A stretch of DNA of 64,000 bases. Source: VBDM01 sp035637655. Its GTDB lineage: Bacteria; Pseudomonadota; Gammaproteobacteria; Burkholderiales; SG8-39. The stretch covers positions 8,295 to 72,294 of the forward strand of contig DASPWT010000198.1 in NCBI GenBank assembly GCA_035637655.1, written 5' to 3'. The notes beneath the pieces are model-generated. The model was not told the origin of the DNA. It ran no database searches and saw only the letters and a list, made by a program, of their open reading frames with translations. Made by a program: the position numbers and the translations under genes. Shown in pieces: positions 8,248-16,919 of the stretch; positions within the stretch are counted from its first letter, which is position 1; every line of letters begins with the position of its first letter.

Positions 8248-10230
8248 TTACTTCAATACGCTTTTCACGGCCTTCACCACATTGTCCACGGTGAAGCCGA
8301 AGTATTCGAATAGTTTCGCGCCGGGGGCCGATTCGCCGTAGCGGTCGATCCCGACCACCGCACCCTCAAGTCCGACATACTTGCGCCAATACTCACTGAC
8401 ACCGGCTTCGACGGCGACCTTGGGCAAAGTCGGGATCAGCACCACGTCCCTGTACATCGGCGGCTGGCGGTCGAACGCCGAGGTGCAGGGGATCGACACG
8501 ACCCGAACCGAAACGCCCTCCTCGGCAAGTTTTTGCTTCGCGCCTAGAGCCAGCTGCACTTCCGATCCGGTGGCAAGGATGACAGCCTTGGGTTCCTGCG
8601 CGTCCGCGAGAACGTAGCCGCCGCGGCGGATCGCCGAGACCGTATGAGCATCGCGTTTTTGAAACGGTACGTTCTGCCGCGTGAACAATAGCGAGGTCGG
8701 CCCATCCTTTCGCTCGATCGCGGCCATCCAGGCCACCGCCGCTTCGACGGAATCGCAAGGTCGCCAGACGTCCATGCCCGGGATCAGGCGCAGGGCTGCG
8801 GCGTGCTCGATCGACTGGTGCGTGGGGCCGTCCTCGCCCAGGCCGATCGAGTCGTGGGTAAAGACGAAGATCGAGCGGATCCTCATCAGCGCCGCCATGC
8901 GCAGCGCGTTTCTGGAGTAGTCCGAGAAGGTGAGGAAGGTGCCGCCGTAAGGAATGATTCCGCCGTGCAGCGCCAAGCCGTTCATGACCGCGCTCATGCC
9001 GAATTCGCGCACGCCGTAATAGATGTAGTTGCCGCCCCCCTCCCGCCCGATCGGCTTTGACCCCGACCACAGCGTGAGGTTGGAGCCGGTCAGATCGGCC
9101 GAGCCACCGACCCACTCGGGCAGCACCGGGGCGAGGCCTTCTATCGCGTTCTGCGAGGCCTTGCGAGTAGCGATGGATTCTGTCCTGGCAATGATTTTTT
9201 CGAGCAGCACCTGGCAGTGGGTACTCCAGTTCGCCGGCAGTTCGCCGGCGACGCGGCGGCGGAACTCGCGCGCAAGTTCCGGTTGTGCTTTCTCGTACGC
9301 GGCGAACTTGTCATTCCAGGCCCGCTCGAGCGCCGCACCGCGCTTTTTCGCGTCCCAGCCGTCGTAAATGTGCTGAGGGACCTCGAACGGCGGGTAGCGC
9401 CAGCCGATCGCCGCGCGCGTCGCCGCGACCTCTTCGGCCCCAAGCGCTTCCCCGTGCGCCTTTGCCGTCCCGGCGCGCTTGGGGGCCCCCTTGCCGATCA
9501 CGGTCTTGCAGCAGATGAAGCTGGGTTTGTCCGCTACCGCCTTCGCGGCTCGGATCGCGCGGTCAACCGATTCGACGTCGTGGCCGTCGACGTTCGAGAT
9601 TACGTGCCAGCCATAGGCCTCGAAGCGCTTGGGCGTGTCGTCTCGGAACCAGTCCTTGACCTCGCCGTCAATGGAGATCTTGTTGTCATCGTAAAGGGCG
9701 ATCAACTTTCCCAGGGCGAGGGCTCCGGCGAGCGAGCAGGCCTCGTGCGAAATTCCCTCCATCAGGCAGCCGTCACCGACCGACACGTAGGTATGGTGGT
9801 CGACGATGTCGAAGTCCGGGCGGTTGAATTCGGCGGCGAGTATGCGTTCGGCGATCGCCATGCCGACCGAGTTCGCCAAGCCCTGCCCCAAGGGACCCGT
9901 GGTCGTCTCAACGCCGGGAGTGACGCCGAGTTCGGGATGACCTGGCGTCTTCGAATGCAGCTGGCGGAAGCGTTTGAGCTCGTCCATCGGCAGGTCGTAG
10001 CCGGTGAGATGCAGGAGCGCGTACAGCAGCATCGAGCCGTGGCCGTTGGAGAGCACGAAACGATCGCGGTCTGGCCACTTCGGGTTTGCCGGGTTGTGCC
10101 GCAGGTGCCGCCCCCACAGCGCGAGCGCGATTTCGGCCATTCCCATGGGCATTCCAGGGTGACCGGAGTTCGCCACCTGCACGGCGTCCATGGCCAACGC
10201 ACGGATCGCGTTGGTCAGGTCCTGGCTCAT
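8248..10230 (-). CDS. tkt: Transketolase
   Basis: A thiamine-diphosphate enzyme moving two-carbon units between sugar phosphates in the pentose phosphate pathway. The 660 residues are full length. ANSGHPGMPMG near residue 20, GPLGQGLANSVGMA near 110, and the ThDP/Mg motif VGDGCLMEGISHEA near 150 form the N-terminal domain. FTHDSIGLGEDGPTHQ near 465 is the pyrimidine-domain signature, and the C-terminal domain has ILATGSEVQLAL. It is the first gene of the tkt-gap-pgk operon and is divergent from a hydroxyacid dehydrogenase gene across a 90-base spacer, where the operon promoter must lie. Confidence 0.97.
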   Translation of the reverse strand: MSQDLTNAIRALAMDAVQVANSGHPGMPMGMAEIALALWGRHLRHNPANPKWPDRDRFVLSNGHGSMLLYALLHLTGYDLPMDELKRFRQLHSKTPGHPELGVTPGVETTTGPLGQGLANSVGMAIAERILAAEFNRPDFDIVDHHTYVSVGDGCLMEGISHEACSLAGALALGKLIALYDDNKISIDGEVKDWFRDDTPKRFEAYGWHVISNVDGHDVESVDRAIRAAKAVADKPSFICCKTVIGKGAPKRAGTAKAHGEALGAEEVAATRAAIGWRYPPFEVPQHIYDGWDAKKRGAALERAWNDKFAAYEKAQPELAREFRRRVAGELPANWSTHCQVLLEKIIARTESIATRKASQNAIEGLAPVLPEWVGGSADLTGSNLTLWSGSKPIGREGGGNYIYYGVREFGMSAVMNGLALHGGIIPYGGTFLTFSDYSRNALRMAALMRIRSIFVFTHDSIGLGEDGPTHQSIEHAAALRLIPGMDVWRPCDSVEAAVAWMAAIERKDGPTSLLFTRQNVPFQKRDAHTVSAIRRGGYVLADAQEPKAVILATGSEVQLALGAKQKLAEEGVSVRVVSIPCTSAFDRQPPMYRDVVLIPTLPKVAVEAGVSEYWRKYVGLEGAVVGIDRYGESAPGAKLFEYFGFTVDNVVKAVKSVLK

Positions 10231-10320
10231 TTACTCGGAAAATTCAGGAGGGTAGGTGGAAACCTTATAATTATCGGCGAATCTCGCTCGCTTGGCGAGA
10301 AAAACCGCAACGGAGGAGCA

Positions 10321-11193
10321 GTGAGCAAACTCGCATTCATCGGGCTCGGCGTGATGGGCTTTCCCATGGCCGGACATCTCGTGACCAGAGGCGGCCACGA
10401 GCTCACTGTGTACAACCGCAGCCGCGCCAAGGCCGAAGCCTGGCTAGGCAGGCACAAGGGACGCCTCGCGGACACTCCGGCCAAGGCGGCCGAAGCGGCG
10501 GACATCGTGTTCTCCTGCGTCGGCGACGATCCGGACTTGCGCGAAGTCACGCTGGGGCCGAACGGCGCTTTTCAGAAGATGGGCAAGGGCGCCGTCTTCG
10601 TCGACCATACGACCGCCTCGGCGAAAGTGGCGCGGGAGCTCTCCTCCGAGGCAAAAAAGCGCGGTTTCGATTTCCTCGATGCGCCGGTATCGGGAGGTCA
10701 GGCCGGCGCCGAAAACGGACAGCTCACCGTCATGGTGGGGGGCGACGCCGCTGCTTTCGAGCGGGCGAAACCAGCCATCGCGCATTTCGCCAAGGCGGTG
10801 ACGCTGATGGGGGGCTCGGGCGCCGGCCAACTCACCAAGATGGTCAACCAGATCTGCATCGCAGGCCTTGTTGAGGCCCTAGCGGAAGGTCTCAATTTCG
10901 CCATCAAAGCCGGGCTTGACGCCAAGCTCGTTCTAGACGTTATCTCCAAAGGCGCTGCGCAGTCCTGGCAGATGGAGAACCGCGGCAAGACCATGGTCGA
11001 CGATAAGTTCGATTTCGGCTTCGCAGTGGACTGGATGAGAAAGGACTTGCGCATCTGCTCCGAGACGGCACGGGAGATTGGCGCTCAGCTCCCCGTCACC
11101 CAGATGATCGCCGGCTTCTACGACGAAGTATCGAAGATGGGCGGCGGCCGCTGGGATACCTCCAGCCTGATCCGGCGCCTGCGCCGCACCTGA
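10321..11193 (+). CDS. NAD(P)-dependent beta-hydroxyacid dehydrogenase (HIBADH/GarR family)
   Basis: The frame is open far upstream, but GTG at 10321 follows a clean GGAGGA at 10312-10317 and gives a family-standard 290 residues. The protein starts with the Rossmann motif FIGLGVMGFPMAGHL, has the substrate-binding DAPVSGGQAGAENGQL near residue 120, and the catalytic lysine in LTKMVNQICIAG near 170. Relatives reduce tartronate semialdehyde or oxidise 3-hydroxyisobutyrate; the exact substrate cannot be decided. A TATAAT at 10266-10271 is a possible -10 element, although no good -35 precedes it. The gene is divergent from tkt and lies 26 bases before nudC. Confidence 0.88.
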   Translation: MSKLAFIGLGVMGFPMAGHLVTRGGHELTVYNRSRAKAEAWLGRHKGRLADTPAKAAEAADIVFSCVGDDPDLREVTLGPNGAFQKMGKGAVFVDHTTASAKVARELSSEAKKRGFDFLDAPVSGGQAGAENGQLTVMVGGDAAAFERAKPAIAHFAKAVTLMGGSGAGQLTKMVNQICIAGLVEALAEGLNFAIKAGLDAKLVLDVISKGAAQSWQMENRGKTMVDDKFDFGFAVDWMRKDLRICSETAREIGAQLPVTQMIAGFYDEVSKMGGGRWDTSSLIRRLRRT

Positions 11194-11219
11194 CCGCGTT
11201 TGCGGGGCCGAGCCCCGTC

Positions 11220-12074
11220 ATGCGCATGCCCTTTCAATGGCCGGCCGATTACGTGCCGGGCATCCAGCCCCCGCTCGAGCCGCCTGAACGCTCGCTCTGG
11301 TTCGTTTTCCGCGGCGCCGAGCTCCTGGTCGCCGCTGCGCCTGGCGCGGCCGCACTTCCCCATTGCAATCACCCCAATACTTTGGGTATGATGCCGCAAC
11401 GAACACAATATCTTGGGGTTCTCGGCGAGCAGCATTGTTTCTCGGCCGAGCTTGCGGTGGATACCGTAGCGCCGCAAGGCTGGATCTGGCAAGGGCTGCG
11501 GGCGCTATTCGGTGCCCTTGATGAGGCGCAGTTTGCGCTCGCCGGACGGGCGTTGCAGATCGTCGATTGGGACCGCACGCACCAGTACTGCGGCGCGTGC
11601 GGAAGGGCAACGGCGGCGCGCGTAAACGAGCGCAGCCGCGAATGCCCGGGTTGCGGGCTGGTGGTGTATCCCCGGCTCGCTCCCGCAGTGATGGGGCTGG
11701 TGCGGCGCGAAAAAGAGTTGCTTTTGGCGCGAGCGCCACGGTTCCCCAAGGATATGTATAGCGCTTTGGCCGGATTCGTCGAGCCGGGTGAGACGCTGGA
11801 GCAGTGCTTGGAGCGCGAGGTATATGAAGAAGTCGGGATCAAGGTGAGCAATGTGCGCTACTTCGCCAGTCAGCCTTGGCCGTTCCCGCATTCGCTCATG
11901 ATCGCGTTCTTCGCCGATTATTGCAGCGGCGAAATCCGCATCGATGGCGCGGAAATCGAAGATGCGCGGTGGTTCGACGTGAGAAATCTTGAAAATTTGC
12001 CGCGATTGCCTGCTAGAATCAGCATCGCTCGCACACTGATCGATGCGGCAAAAGGGGAGATGCTTGCATCGTAG
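11220..12074 (+). CDS. nudC: NAD+ diphosphatase (NADH pyrophosphatase)
   Basis: Hydrolyses NAD(H) to NMN(H) and AMP; NudC of E. coli also removes NAD caps from RNA. The 284 residues contain the zinc ribbon YCGACG...CPGCG around 122-145, then the Nudix box from GFVEPGETLEQCLEREVYEE through VGI at about 188-210. The NudC-specific SQPWPFPHSLM near 223 discriminates it from other Nudix hydrolases. Translation is taken from ATG 11220; a second ATG two codons later is equally possible. It sits 26 bases after the dehydrogenase gene and is probably co-transcribed with it. Confidence 0.95.
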   Translation: MRMPFQWPADYVPGIQPPLEPPERSLWFVFRGAELLVAAAPGAAALPHCNHPNTLGMMPQRTQYLGVLGEQHCFSAELAVDTVAPQGWIWQGLRALFGALDEAQFALAGRALQIVDWDRTHQYCGACGRATAARVNERSRECPGCGLVVYPRLAPAVMGLVRREKELLLARAPRFPKDMYSALAGFVEPGETLEQCLEREVYEEVGIKVSNVRYFASQPWPFPHSLMIAFFADYCSGEIRIDGAEIEDARWFDVRNLENLPRLPARISIARTLIDAAKGEMLAS

Positions 12075-12116
12075 TTCGGCATCTCAGTTATTAAACAGAG
12101 TGGGGATGTATGCAAA

Positions 12117-13373
12117 TTGGACGGACTGCATGTTGTCGCCAATCTGTACCGCTGCAGGGGGAACGCACGGTACTTGACTGACGCAGCCGAGCTGCGTCGT
12201 TTTTGTCACGACTCCATCAACAGGGCCGGTCTCACGATACTCGGCGACCTGTTCCACGAGTTCGACGGGGGCGGAGTCACGGGCACGGTGGTGCTGGCGG
12301 AGTCGCATCTCGCCGTCCATACCTGGCCGGAGCTCCAGAGCGTCACCCTCGACGTCTACGTGTGCAATTACACCCAGGACAACAGCGCCAAGGCGCGCCA
12401 GGTCGTCACCGACCTGATGGAGCTTTTTCGCCCTGAGGAGCACGTCCAGCACGATGTGCCGCGCGACAAGCGCCTCATGTACGAGTCGCTGAACGGGGAC
12501 TACGGGTTCTTCCTGCGCTCCTCCAAGCTGATCGAGTCCTCGAAGACACGCTTCCAGGATCTCGAAATCCACGACACGCCCCAGTTTGGAAAGCTGTTTC
12601 GCTTGGACGGCTGCTTCATGACGTCCGAGCGCGAGGAATTTGTCTACCACGAGACTCTAATCCACCCGGCGCTCACCGCCCACCCTTCGCCAAAGCGGGC
12701 CCTCGTGATCGGCGGCGGCGACGGCGGCGCGGCGGAAGAAGCACTCAAGCATCCGTCGATCGAGCAGCTCGTCCTGGTCGAGCTGGACGGGAAGGTGGTC
12801 GAGATCGCCAAGGAGCACTTCGGCGCAATTCACCGCGGCGTATTCGACAATCCGAAACTGAAGCTGCTGGTCGAGGACGGGCTGAAGTACCTCGCGGAGA
12901 CCAAGGAAAGGTTCGATTACATCGCGCTCGATTTGCCCGACCCGATCGGCCCCGCGACCGCCCTCTACGAGGAAACGTTCTTCCGCGATTGCAAGCGGGC
13001 GCTTGCCGCAGGCGGTGTGCTCACCTTGCACATGGGTTCGCCCTGGTCGCGCCCCGACCGAGTGAAGATGCTCTATGGGCGGCTGGCTAAAATGTTCAAG
13101 ATTGCCCGGTCGTATACGATGTTCATCCCCTTGTACGGCTGCCTGTGGTCGATGTGCGCCTGCTCGGATTCGACAGACGTCGCGGCCGTCAATAGCGGGG
13201 AGATCGATATTCGAATCGGCAACCGAGGTCTCAGCCATCTGCAGTACTACAACGGCGCCACCCACCAGGCGTTGTTCGCATTGCCGAATTTCGTGCGCGA
13301 ACTCACTGTGGACGCGGTGCCCAAGCCCAGACTCGTGGCAACGAAAAAGCGCGCCGCAGTCGGCGCGAAGTAG
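12117..13373 (+). CDS. Fusion of S-adenosylmethionine decarboxylase and spermidine synthase
   Basis: A 418-residue two-domain protein. Residues 1-105 are a prokaryotic SpeD. The pyruvoyl self-cleavage site is Glu62-Ser63 within AESHLAVHTWPE, and His68 and Cys83 are the expected processing and catalytic residues. Residues about 118-400 are a SpeE aminopropyltransferase with YHETLIHPAL near 178, the nucleotide loop VIGGGDGGAAEEAL at 197-210, and the DLPDPIGPA active-site loop near 274. One polypeptide would make decarboxylated AdoMet and transfer its aminopropyl group to putrescine. Such fusions are known in bacteria. The start is uncertain: TTG at 12117, 11 bases after a GGGG tract, is the best in-frame choice, because nearby ATG codons at 12106 and 12110 are out of frame. 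Confidence 0.92.
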   Translation: MDGLHVVANLYRCRGNARYLTDAAELRRFCHDSINRAGLTILGDLFHEFDGGGVTGTVVLAESHLAVHTWPELQSVTLDVYVCNYTQDNSAKARQVVTDLMELFRPEEHVQHDVPRDKRLMYESLNGDYGFFLRSSKLIESSKTRFQDLEIHDTPQFGKLFRLDGCFMTSEREEFVYHETLIHPALTAHPSPKRALVIGGGDGGAAEEALKHPSIEQLVLVELDGKVVEIAKEHFGAIHRGVFDNPKLKLLVEDGLKYLAETKERFDYIALDLPDPIGPATALYEETFFRDCKRALAAGGVLTLHMGSPWSRPDRVKMLYGRLAKMFKIARSYTMFIPLYGCLWSMCACSDSTDVAAVNSGEIDIRIGNRGLSHLQYYNGATHQALFALPNFVRELTVDAVPKPRLVATKKRAAVGAK

Positions 13374-13383
13374 ACCTTAGACT

Positions 13384-14691
13384 TCAGCCGGTTGGCCGGG
13401 GGGTGACCGAGGGGGTCGCCCTCTTCGCTTTAACCTCCGACCCGAGGAAACCGAACGCGGGTTCCGGCTTTCGGCCGCTCACGATATCGGCAAGTGCCCG
13501 GCCCGAGCCGCACGCAAGCGTCCATCCGAGCGTACCGTGCCCGGTGTTGAGAAAGAGGTTGGAGTACTTCGAACGTCCAATGAGCGGCAGATTGCTGGGT
13601 GTGGCAGGTCGCAGGCCCGTCCAGAATTTTGCGTGTTCCGCACGCCCTGCCTTCGGGAACCATTCGAAGCATCGCCTGACGAGGGCCTCACAGCGAAGCT
13701 CGTTCATCTCGGTGTCGTAGCCGTTCAACTCGGCGGTACCCGCCACGCGCAAGCGTTCGCCCAGCCGCGAAATCACGATCATGCGGGCGTGATCGGTCAG
13801 GCTCGTCTTGGGGGCTTCATCACCGGGCTCAAGGGGCAACGTTATCGAATAGCCCTTTACCGGATACACCGGAACCGAGACGCCGACCGGCGCGAGCAGG
13901 AGCGGACTATAGCTCCCCAGCGCAGTAACATAGGCATCGGCGCGCAATGATTCCTCGATTCCTTTTTCGTCGTCGATGACCACGCGGTCGATCGCTCCCC
14001 GCGCGGCTTCAAGGCGCTTCACGCTCACGTTGAACCGGAAGGTCACGCCTTGGGCACCGCAGAGATCGGACAGGGCCCGGGTGAAAAGCTGCGCGTCGCC
14101 GCACTCGTCGGAAGCCGCATAGGCGCCGCCCACCAACCGGCCTACCGAATGCTCGAGCGCAGGTTCGATCGCAAGGCACTGCCGGGGCGTCCTGATTTCA
14201 ATGTCCAGGCCGCGAGCTCTGAGCAGCTCGGCCTGTCTCTTCGCGTGTTCGAATTGACCTCTGTCTTCGTACAGGTGCAGGATGCCCCGCGTATCGAAAT
14301 CGTAGCGAATGCCGGTATCGCGCCGCAGTTGGTGCAGCTGCTCGCGGCTGTATAGCGCAAGTGCGAAAGCGGATTCGGTGTTGCGACGGGTCCGACCCGG
14401 CAAACATTCATAGAGAAAGCGCAGACCCCAAAGCCATTGGGCGAGGTCGGCGCGCGGCCGGAAGAGCAGCGGGGCGTCCTCGCGCCCCAACCACTTCAGG
14501 ATCGTCAGCGGAGCGGTCGGATTGGCCCAAGGCTCGGAGTGGCTGACCGAAATCTGTCCCCCGTTGGCAAAGCTCGTCTCGAGCGCAGGTTCGGGCTGGC
14601 GATCCACCACCGTCACCTCATGGCCGCTCTGCGCGAGATACCACGCGCTGGTCGTACCGATGACGCCGGCCCCGAGGACGACCACTCTCAT
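13384..14691 (-). CDS. dadA: D-amino acid dehydrogenase
   Basis: A flavoprotein of the inner membrane face that deaminates D-amino acids and feeds electrons to the respiratory chain. ATG at 14691 is chosen over an ATG seven codons upstream because GGAGG at 14697-14701 lies 5 bases before it; this gives 435 residues starting MRVVVLGAGVIGTTSAWYLA, the FAD-binding fold. Further hallmarks are ETSFANGGQISVSHSEPWANP near residue 45, the C-terminal FWTGLRPATPSNLPLIG and the LNTGHGTLGWTLACGSG block. No alanine racemase follows. A strong hairpin with a U-tract ends immediately upstream of the ribosome-binding site, so expression may depend on read-through or on attenuation. Confidence 0.93.
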   Translation of the reverse strand: MRVVVLGAGVIGTTSAWYLAQSGHEVTVVDRQPEPALETSFANGGQISVSHSEPWANPTAPLTILKWLGREDAPLLFRPRADLAQWLWGLRFLYECLPGRTRRNTESAFALALYSREQLHQLRRDTGIRYDFDTRGILHLYEDRGQFEHAKRQAELLRARGLDIEIRTPRQCLAIEPALEHSVGRLVGGAYAASDECGDAQLFTRALSDLCGAQGVTFRFNVSVKRLEAARGAIDRVVIDDEKGIEESLRADAYVTALGSYSPLLLAPVGVSVPVYPVKGYSITLPLEPGDEAPKTSLTDHARMIVISRLGERLRVAGTAELNGYDTEMNELRCEALVRRCFEWFPKAGRAEHAKFWTGLRPATPSNLPLIGRSKYSNLFLNTGHGTLGWTLACGSGRALADIVSGRKPEPAFGFLGSEVKAKRATPSVTPRPTG

Positions 14692-14702
14692 GCCTGCCTC
14701 CG

Positions 14703-14740
14703 ATAAAAGCAAAAGGGGGAAAGCTTGCGCTTTACCCCCC
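14703..14740 (-). terminator. Intrinsic terminator or attenuator directly before dadA
   Basis: On the minus strand a stem formed by 14729-14739 and 14715-14724 (five G-C pairs plus the complementary AAAGC/GCTTT, one bulged base, 4-base loop) is followed at once by TTTTGCTTTTATC. This has the form of a rho-independent terminator. It ends two bases before the dadA ribosome-binding site. Confidence 0.75.
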
Positions 14741-14845
14741 CATTTTCTCTGCCCGAAAGCTGCGGCTTGTATTTGAAACGTCTATGAGTTGATTCTTCGG
14801 CAGCGATTCGCCTGTTGCGCCATCGGCACAGCACCCTGTTACGAG
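14703..14845 (-). ncRNA. Candidate small RNA or dadA leader
   Basis: About 140 bases on the minus strand are bounded by a sigma-70-like promoter (14852-14880) and an intrinsic terminator (14703-14740), with no convincing coding frame between them. The region could be an independent small RNA or a dadA 5' leader ending in an attenuator. It carries several short complementary stretches, such as GGCGAATCGC. I considered whether it belongs to a known betaproteobacterial small-RNA family but cannot confirm that without a covariance-model search. Confidence 0.5.
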
Positions 14846-14851
14846 AGAACG

Positions 14852-14880
14852 AATCTACACTTTTGACCTTCGCACAGCAA
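14852..14880 (-). promoter_or_regulatory. Sigma-70-like promoter of the dadA leader or small RNA
   Basis: Read on the minus strand: -35 TTGCTG at 14880-14875, a 17-base spacer, and -10 TAGATT at 14857-14852, predicting a start near 14845. Both elements match the consensus at four of six positions or better, and the spacing is optimal. Confidence 0.55.
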
Positions 14881-14896
14881 GCAAGCCCTTCCGCGT

Positions 14897-15748
14897 TTAT
14901 TTCCCCGTGTAAGGAATCACTTTTTGCCGCTGCTCACCCAGGCCCTTGATGCCGAGGGTGACGACGTCACCCGGCTTCAGCCACGCCTGGGTCGGCTTCA
15001 TCCCCAGCGCCACCCCGGCCGGTGTTCCGGTGGTAATGATGTCACCCGGGAGCAGCGTCATGTAGTTGCTCACGTATGAGACAAGCTTCGCGCAGGAGAA
15101 AATCATGTTCTTGGTATTGGACGATTGCCTGCGTTCGCCGTTGACGTCGAGCCAGACGTCAAGCACCTGAGGATTGGTGATCTCGTCGGTCGTGACGAGC
15201 CATGGCCCGATCGGTCCAAAGGTGTCGCAGCCCTTGCCCTTGTCCCACTGAGAGGACTGCAGCTGGAAAGCACGCTCGGATACGTCATTCACGATCGTGT
15301 AGCCGGCAACGTGGTCCAGAGCCTCGTCTTCCGACACATATTCGGCGCGTGTCCCGATAACGATTGCGATCTCGACCTCGTAATCCAGCTTGGTGGAACT
15401 GCGCGGCTGCTGGATGTCGTCATTCGGGCCGCTGATGCACGTCGTCGCCTTCATGAACACTACCGGCTCGGCGGGTATTTGCAGACCCGCTTCGTGCGCG
15501 TGATCGGAGTAATTCAGGCCGATGGCGACGAACTTGGAGATGCCCGTATAAGGCACGCCGAAACGCGGGTTACCGCGCACCAGGGGCAGCGACTCCGGAC
15601 GAATCTTGCGCAGCTTCGTCAGACCTTTGGAGGAAATCGTGTCCTGGTCAATGTTGGAAATGACTCCTGACAAATCGCGCAACTGGCCTTGCGCGTCGAT
15701 GACGCCCGGTTTTTCGAATCCGTTCCTGCCGTAACGACAAAGCTTCAT
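14897..15748 (-). CDS. Fumarylacetoacetate hydrolase family protein
   Basis: The reading frame extends further upstream, but ATG at 15748 follows GGAAAGGAAG and begins MKLCRYGRNGFEKPGVIDA, the usual N-terminus, giving 283 residues. GLNYSDHAHEAG near residue 77, FMKATTCISGPND near 97, the metal-binding LDYEVEIAIVIG near 122, and the QWDKGKGCDTFGPIGPWLV block near 172 place it in the FAH superfamily, close to ureidoglycolate lyase-like and 2-hydroxyhepta-2,4-diene-1,7-dioate isomerase-like members. These cleave or isomerise beta-diketone-type acids in aromatic or sugar-acid catabolism. The exact substrate is unclear. A TATAAT at 15964-15959 (minus strand) could start a leader of about 200 bases. 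Confidence 0.87.
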   Translation of the reverse strand: MKLCRYGRNGFEKPGVIDAQGQLRDLSGVISNIDQDTISSKGLTKLRKIRPESLPLVRGNPRFGVPYTGISKFVAIGLNYSDHAHEAGLQIPAEPVVFMKATTCISGPNDDIQQPRSSTKLDYEVEIAIVIGTRAEYVSEDEALDHVAGYTIVNDVSERAFQLQSSQWDKGKGCDTFGPIGPWLVTTDEITNPQVLDVWLDVNGERRQSSNTKNMIFSCAKLVSYVSNYMTLLPGDIITTGTPAGVALGMKPTQAWLKPGDVVTLGIKGLGEQRQKVIPYTGK

Positions 15749-16098
15749 TTTTGGCTTCCTTTCCAAATCATCATGCGGCCGCTCAAGCAAATCGCAACCC
15801 ATGGAGCAAGCGCGAGCTGGGTGCAAGCGAGGGTGCTCGATATCGCCGCAGTCTTGGGCCGCCCATTTCTTGCCTGGGCGGCGGCGCGACGAGAGCAATT
15901 GGTGCGGCCGGTCTCCTGCGTAAGCCGTTCTCCCCAGAGCTATTCTTATTGCCCGGCGATTATAACAGCGCAACGCAGAAAAAAGCCGTAGTTTCATTTA
16001 AATCATGGGGTTACAGGAGTGGTGAAGCCCAGAGGTCCGAGGGGCGTGGGCACCGGCTGCGGGCCGCAACCGCGCGCACTCCCGGATAAAATCGTGGC
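15749..16098. other. Intergenic region between divergent FAH and rsmE genes
   Basis: 350 bases without a supported gene. It contains a TATAAT on the minus strand at 15959-15964 and an AT-rich patch around 15995-16010. A TAAAAT at 16087-16092 lies only seven bases before the rsmE ATG; if used as a -10 it would make rsmE nearly leaderless. No riboswitch, tRNA or terminator was convincing. Confidence 0.5.
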
Positions 16099-16842
16099 AT
16101 GAAAGGCCTTGCATCTCGCGTTGTCCCGCGGTTTTTTGCACCGGTGCAGATTTCCCTCGGCGCCGAGATCGAACTGCCGGAGCGGGTCGCGCGTCATTGT
16201 GCGGTACTGCGCTTGCGCCGCGGCGACGCGGTCGTCTTGTTCAATGGGGAGGGCGGGGAATTCTCCGCGAAGCTGACGCGGGCTTCCCGCGGCGATTTGC
16301 GCGCCTGCGTGATATCCAGGCAGACGCCGGAGCGCGAGTCGCCTCTCGCCATCGCGCTCGCTCAGTGCATATCGAGCGGAGACCGGATGGACATCACCTT
16401 GCAGAAATCTACGGAGCTTGGCGTCTCCAGGATAGTGCCGATCGCGAGTGAGCGCTCCGTAGTGAAACTCTCGAGCGACCGTGCCGACAGGCGCGTCGCC
16501 CACTGGCGCAATGTGGTCATCGCCGCCTGCGAGCAATGCGGGCGCAACCACGTACCCGAAGTGGCGGCGATCACCGCCTTCGCGGCTTTTCTGAGCCGGG
16601 CAGCCAGCGATGGGCTACGGCTGCTTCTGGCGCCGGATTCGGATCGACACTTGAAGCAGCTCGAACCGCCCAGCAGGGTGACGCTGCTGGTCGGACCGGA
16701 GGGAGGGCTCGCGCCTGGGGAGCGGCAGCGCGCTGAAAGGAGCGGGTTCGTGCCGATCCGCTTCGGGCCACGGGTGCTCCGCACTGAGACCGCGCCGCTC
16801 GCAGCAATCGCGGCGATGCAGGCGCTGTGGGGCGATTGTTAG
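16099..16842 (+). CDS. rsmE: 16S rRNA (uracil-1498-N3)-methyltransferase
   Basis: Methylates U1498 of 16S rRNA in the assembled 30S subunit using AdoMet. The 247 residues have an N-terminal PUA-like domain (PRFFAPV, then RHCAVLRLRRGDAVVLFNGEG near residue 32) and a C-terminal SPOUT knot. The knot motifs are ITLQKSTELGVSRIVPI near 98, VTLLVGPEGGLAPGE near 193, and FGPRVLRTETAPLAAIAAMQ near 220. The N-terminus has about eight more residues than the usual start before PRFF; no alternative start codon is available. Confidence 0.95.
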   Translation: MKGLASRVVPRFFAPVQISLGAEIELPERVARHCAVLRLRRGDAVVLFNGEGGEFSAKLTRASRGDLRACVISRQTPERESPLAIALAQCISSGDRMDITLQKSTELGVSRIVPIASERSVVKLSSDRADRRVAHWRNVVIAACEQCGRNHVPEVAAITAFAAFLSRAASDGLRLLLAPDSDRHLKQLEPPSRVTLLVGPEGGLAPGERQRAERSGFVPIRFGPRVLRTETAPLAAIAAMQALWGDC

Positions 16843-16919
16843 GCTCTGCAGACCGGGCAGCGCTGTATCTGCCGGGGGCAACTGGCTAGAATCGGAGTTC
16901 CTCAAGAACAACGACACTC

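Noticed and set aside
9217..10320. N-terminal extension of the hydroxyacid dehydrogenase frame
   Set aside because: This stretch is antisense to transketolase, contains no recognisable domain, and a strong ribosome-binding site marks the real start at 10321.
15749..15960. Glycine-riboswitch-like sequence upstream of the FAH gene (minus strand)
   Set aside because: GGGGAGA and CCCAGGCAAG segments resemble parts of the motif, but the conserved core between them is missing, and the stretch most likely reflects base composition.
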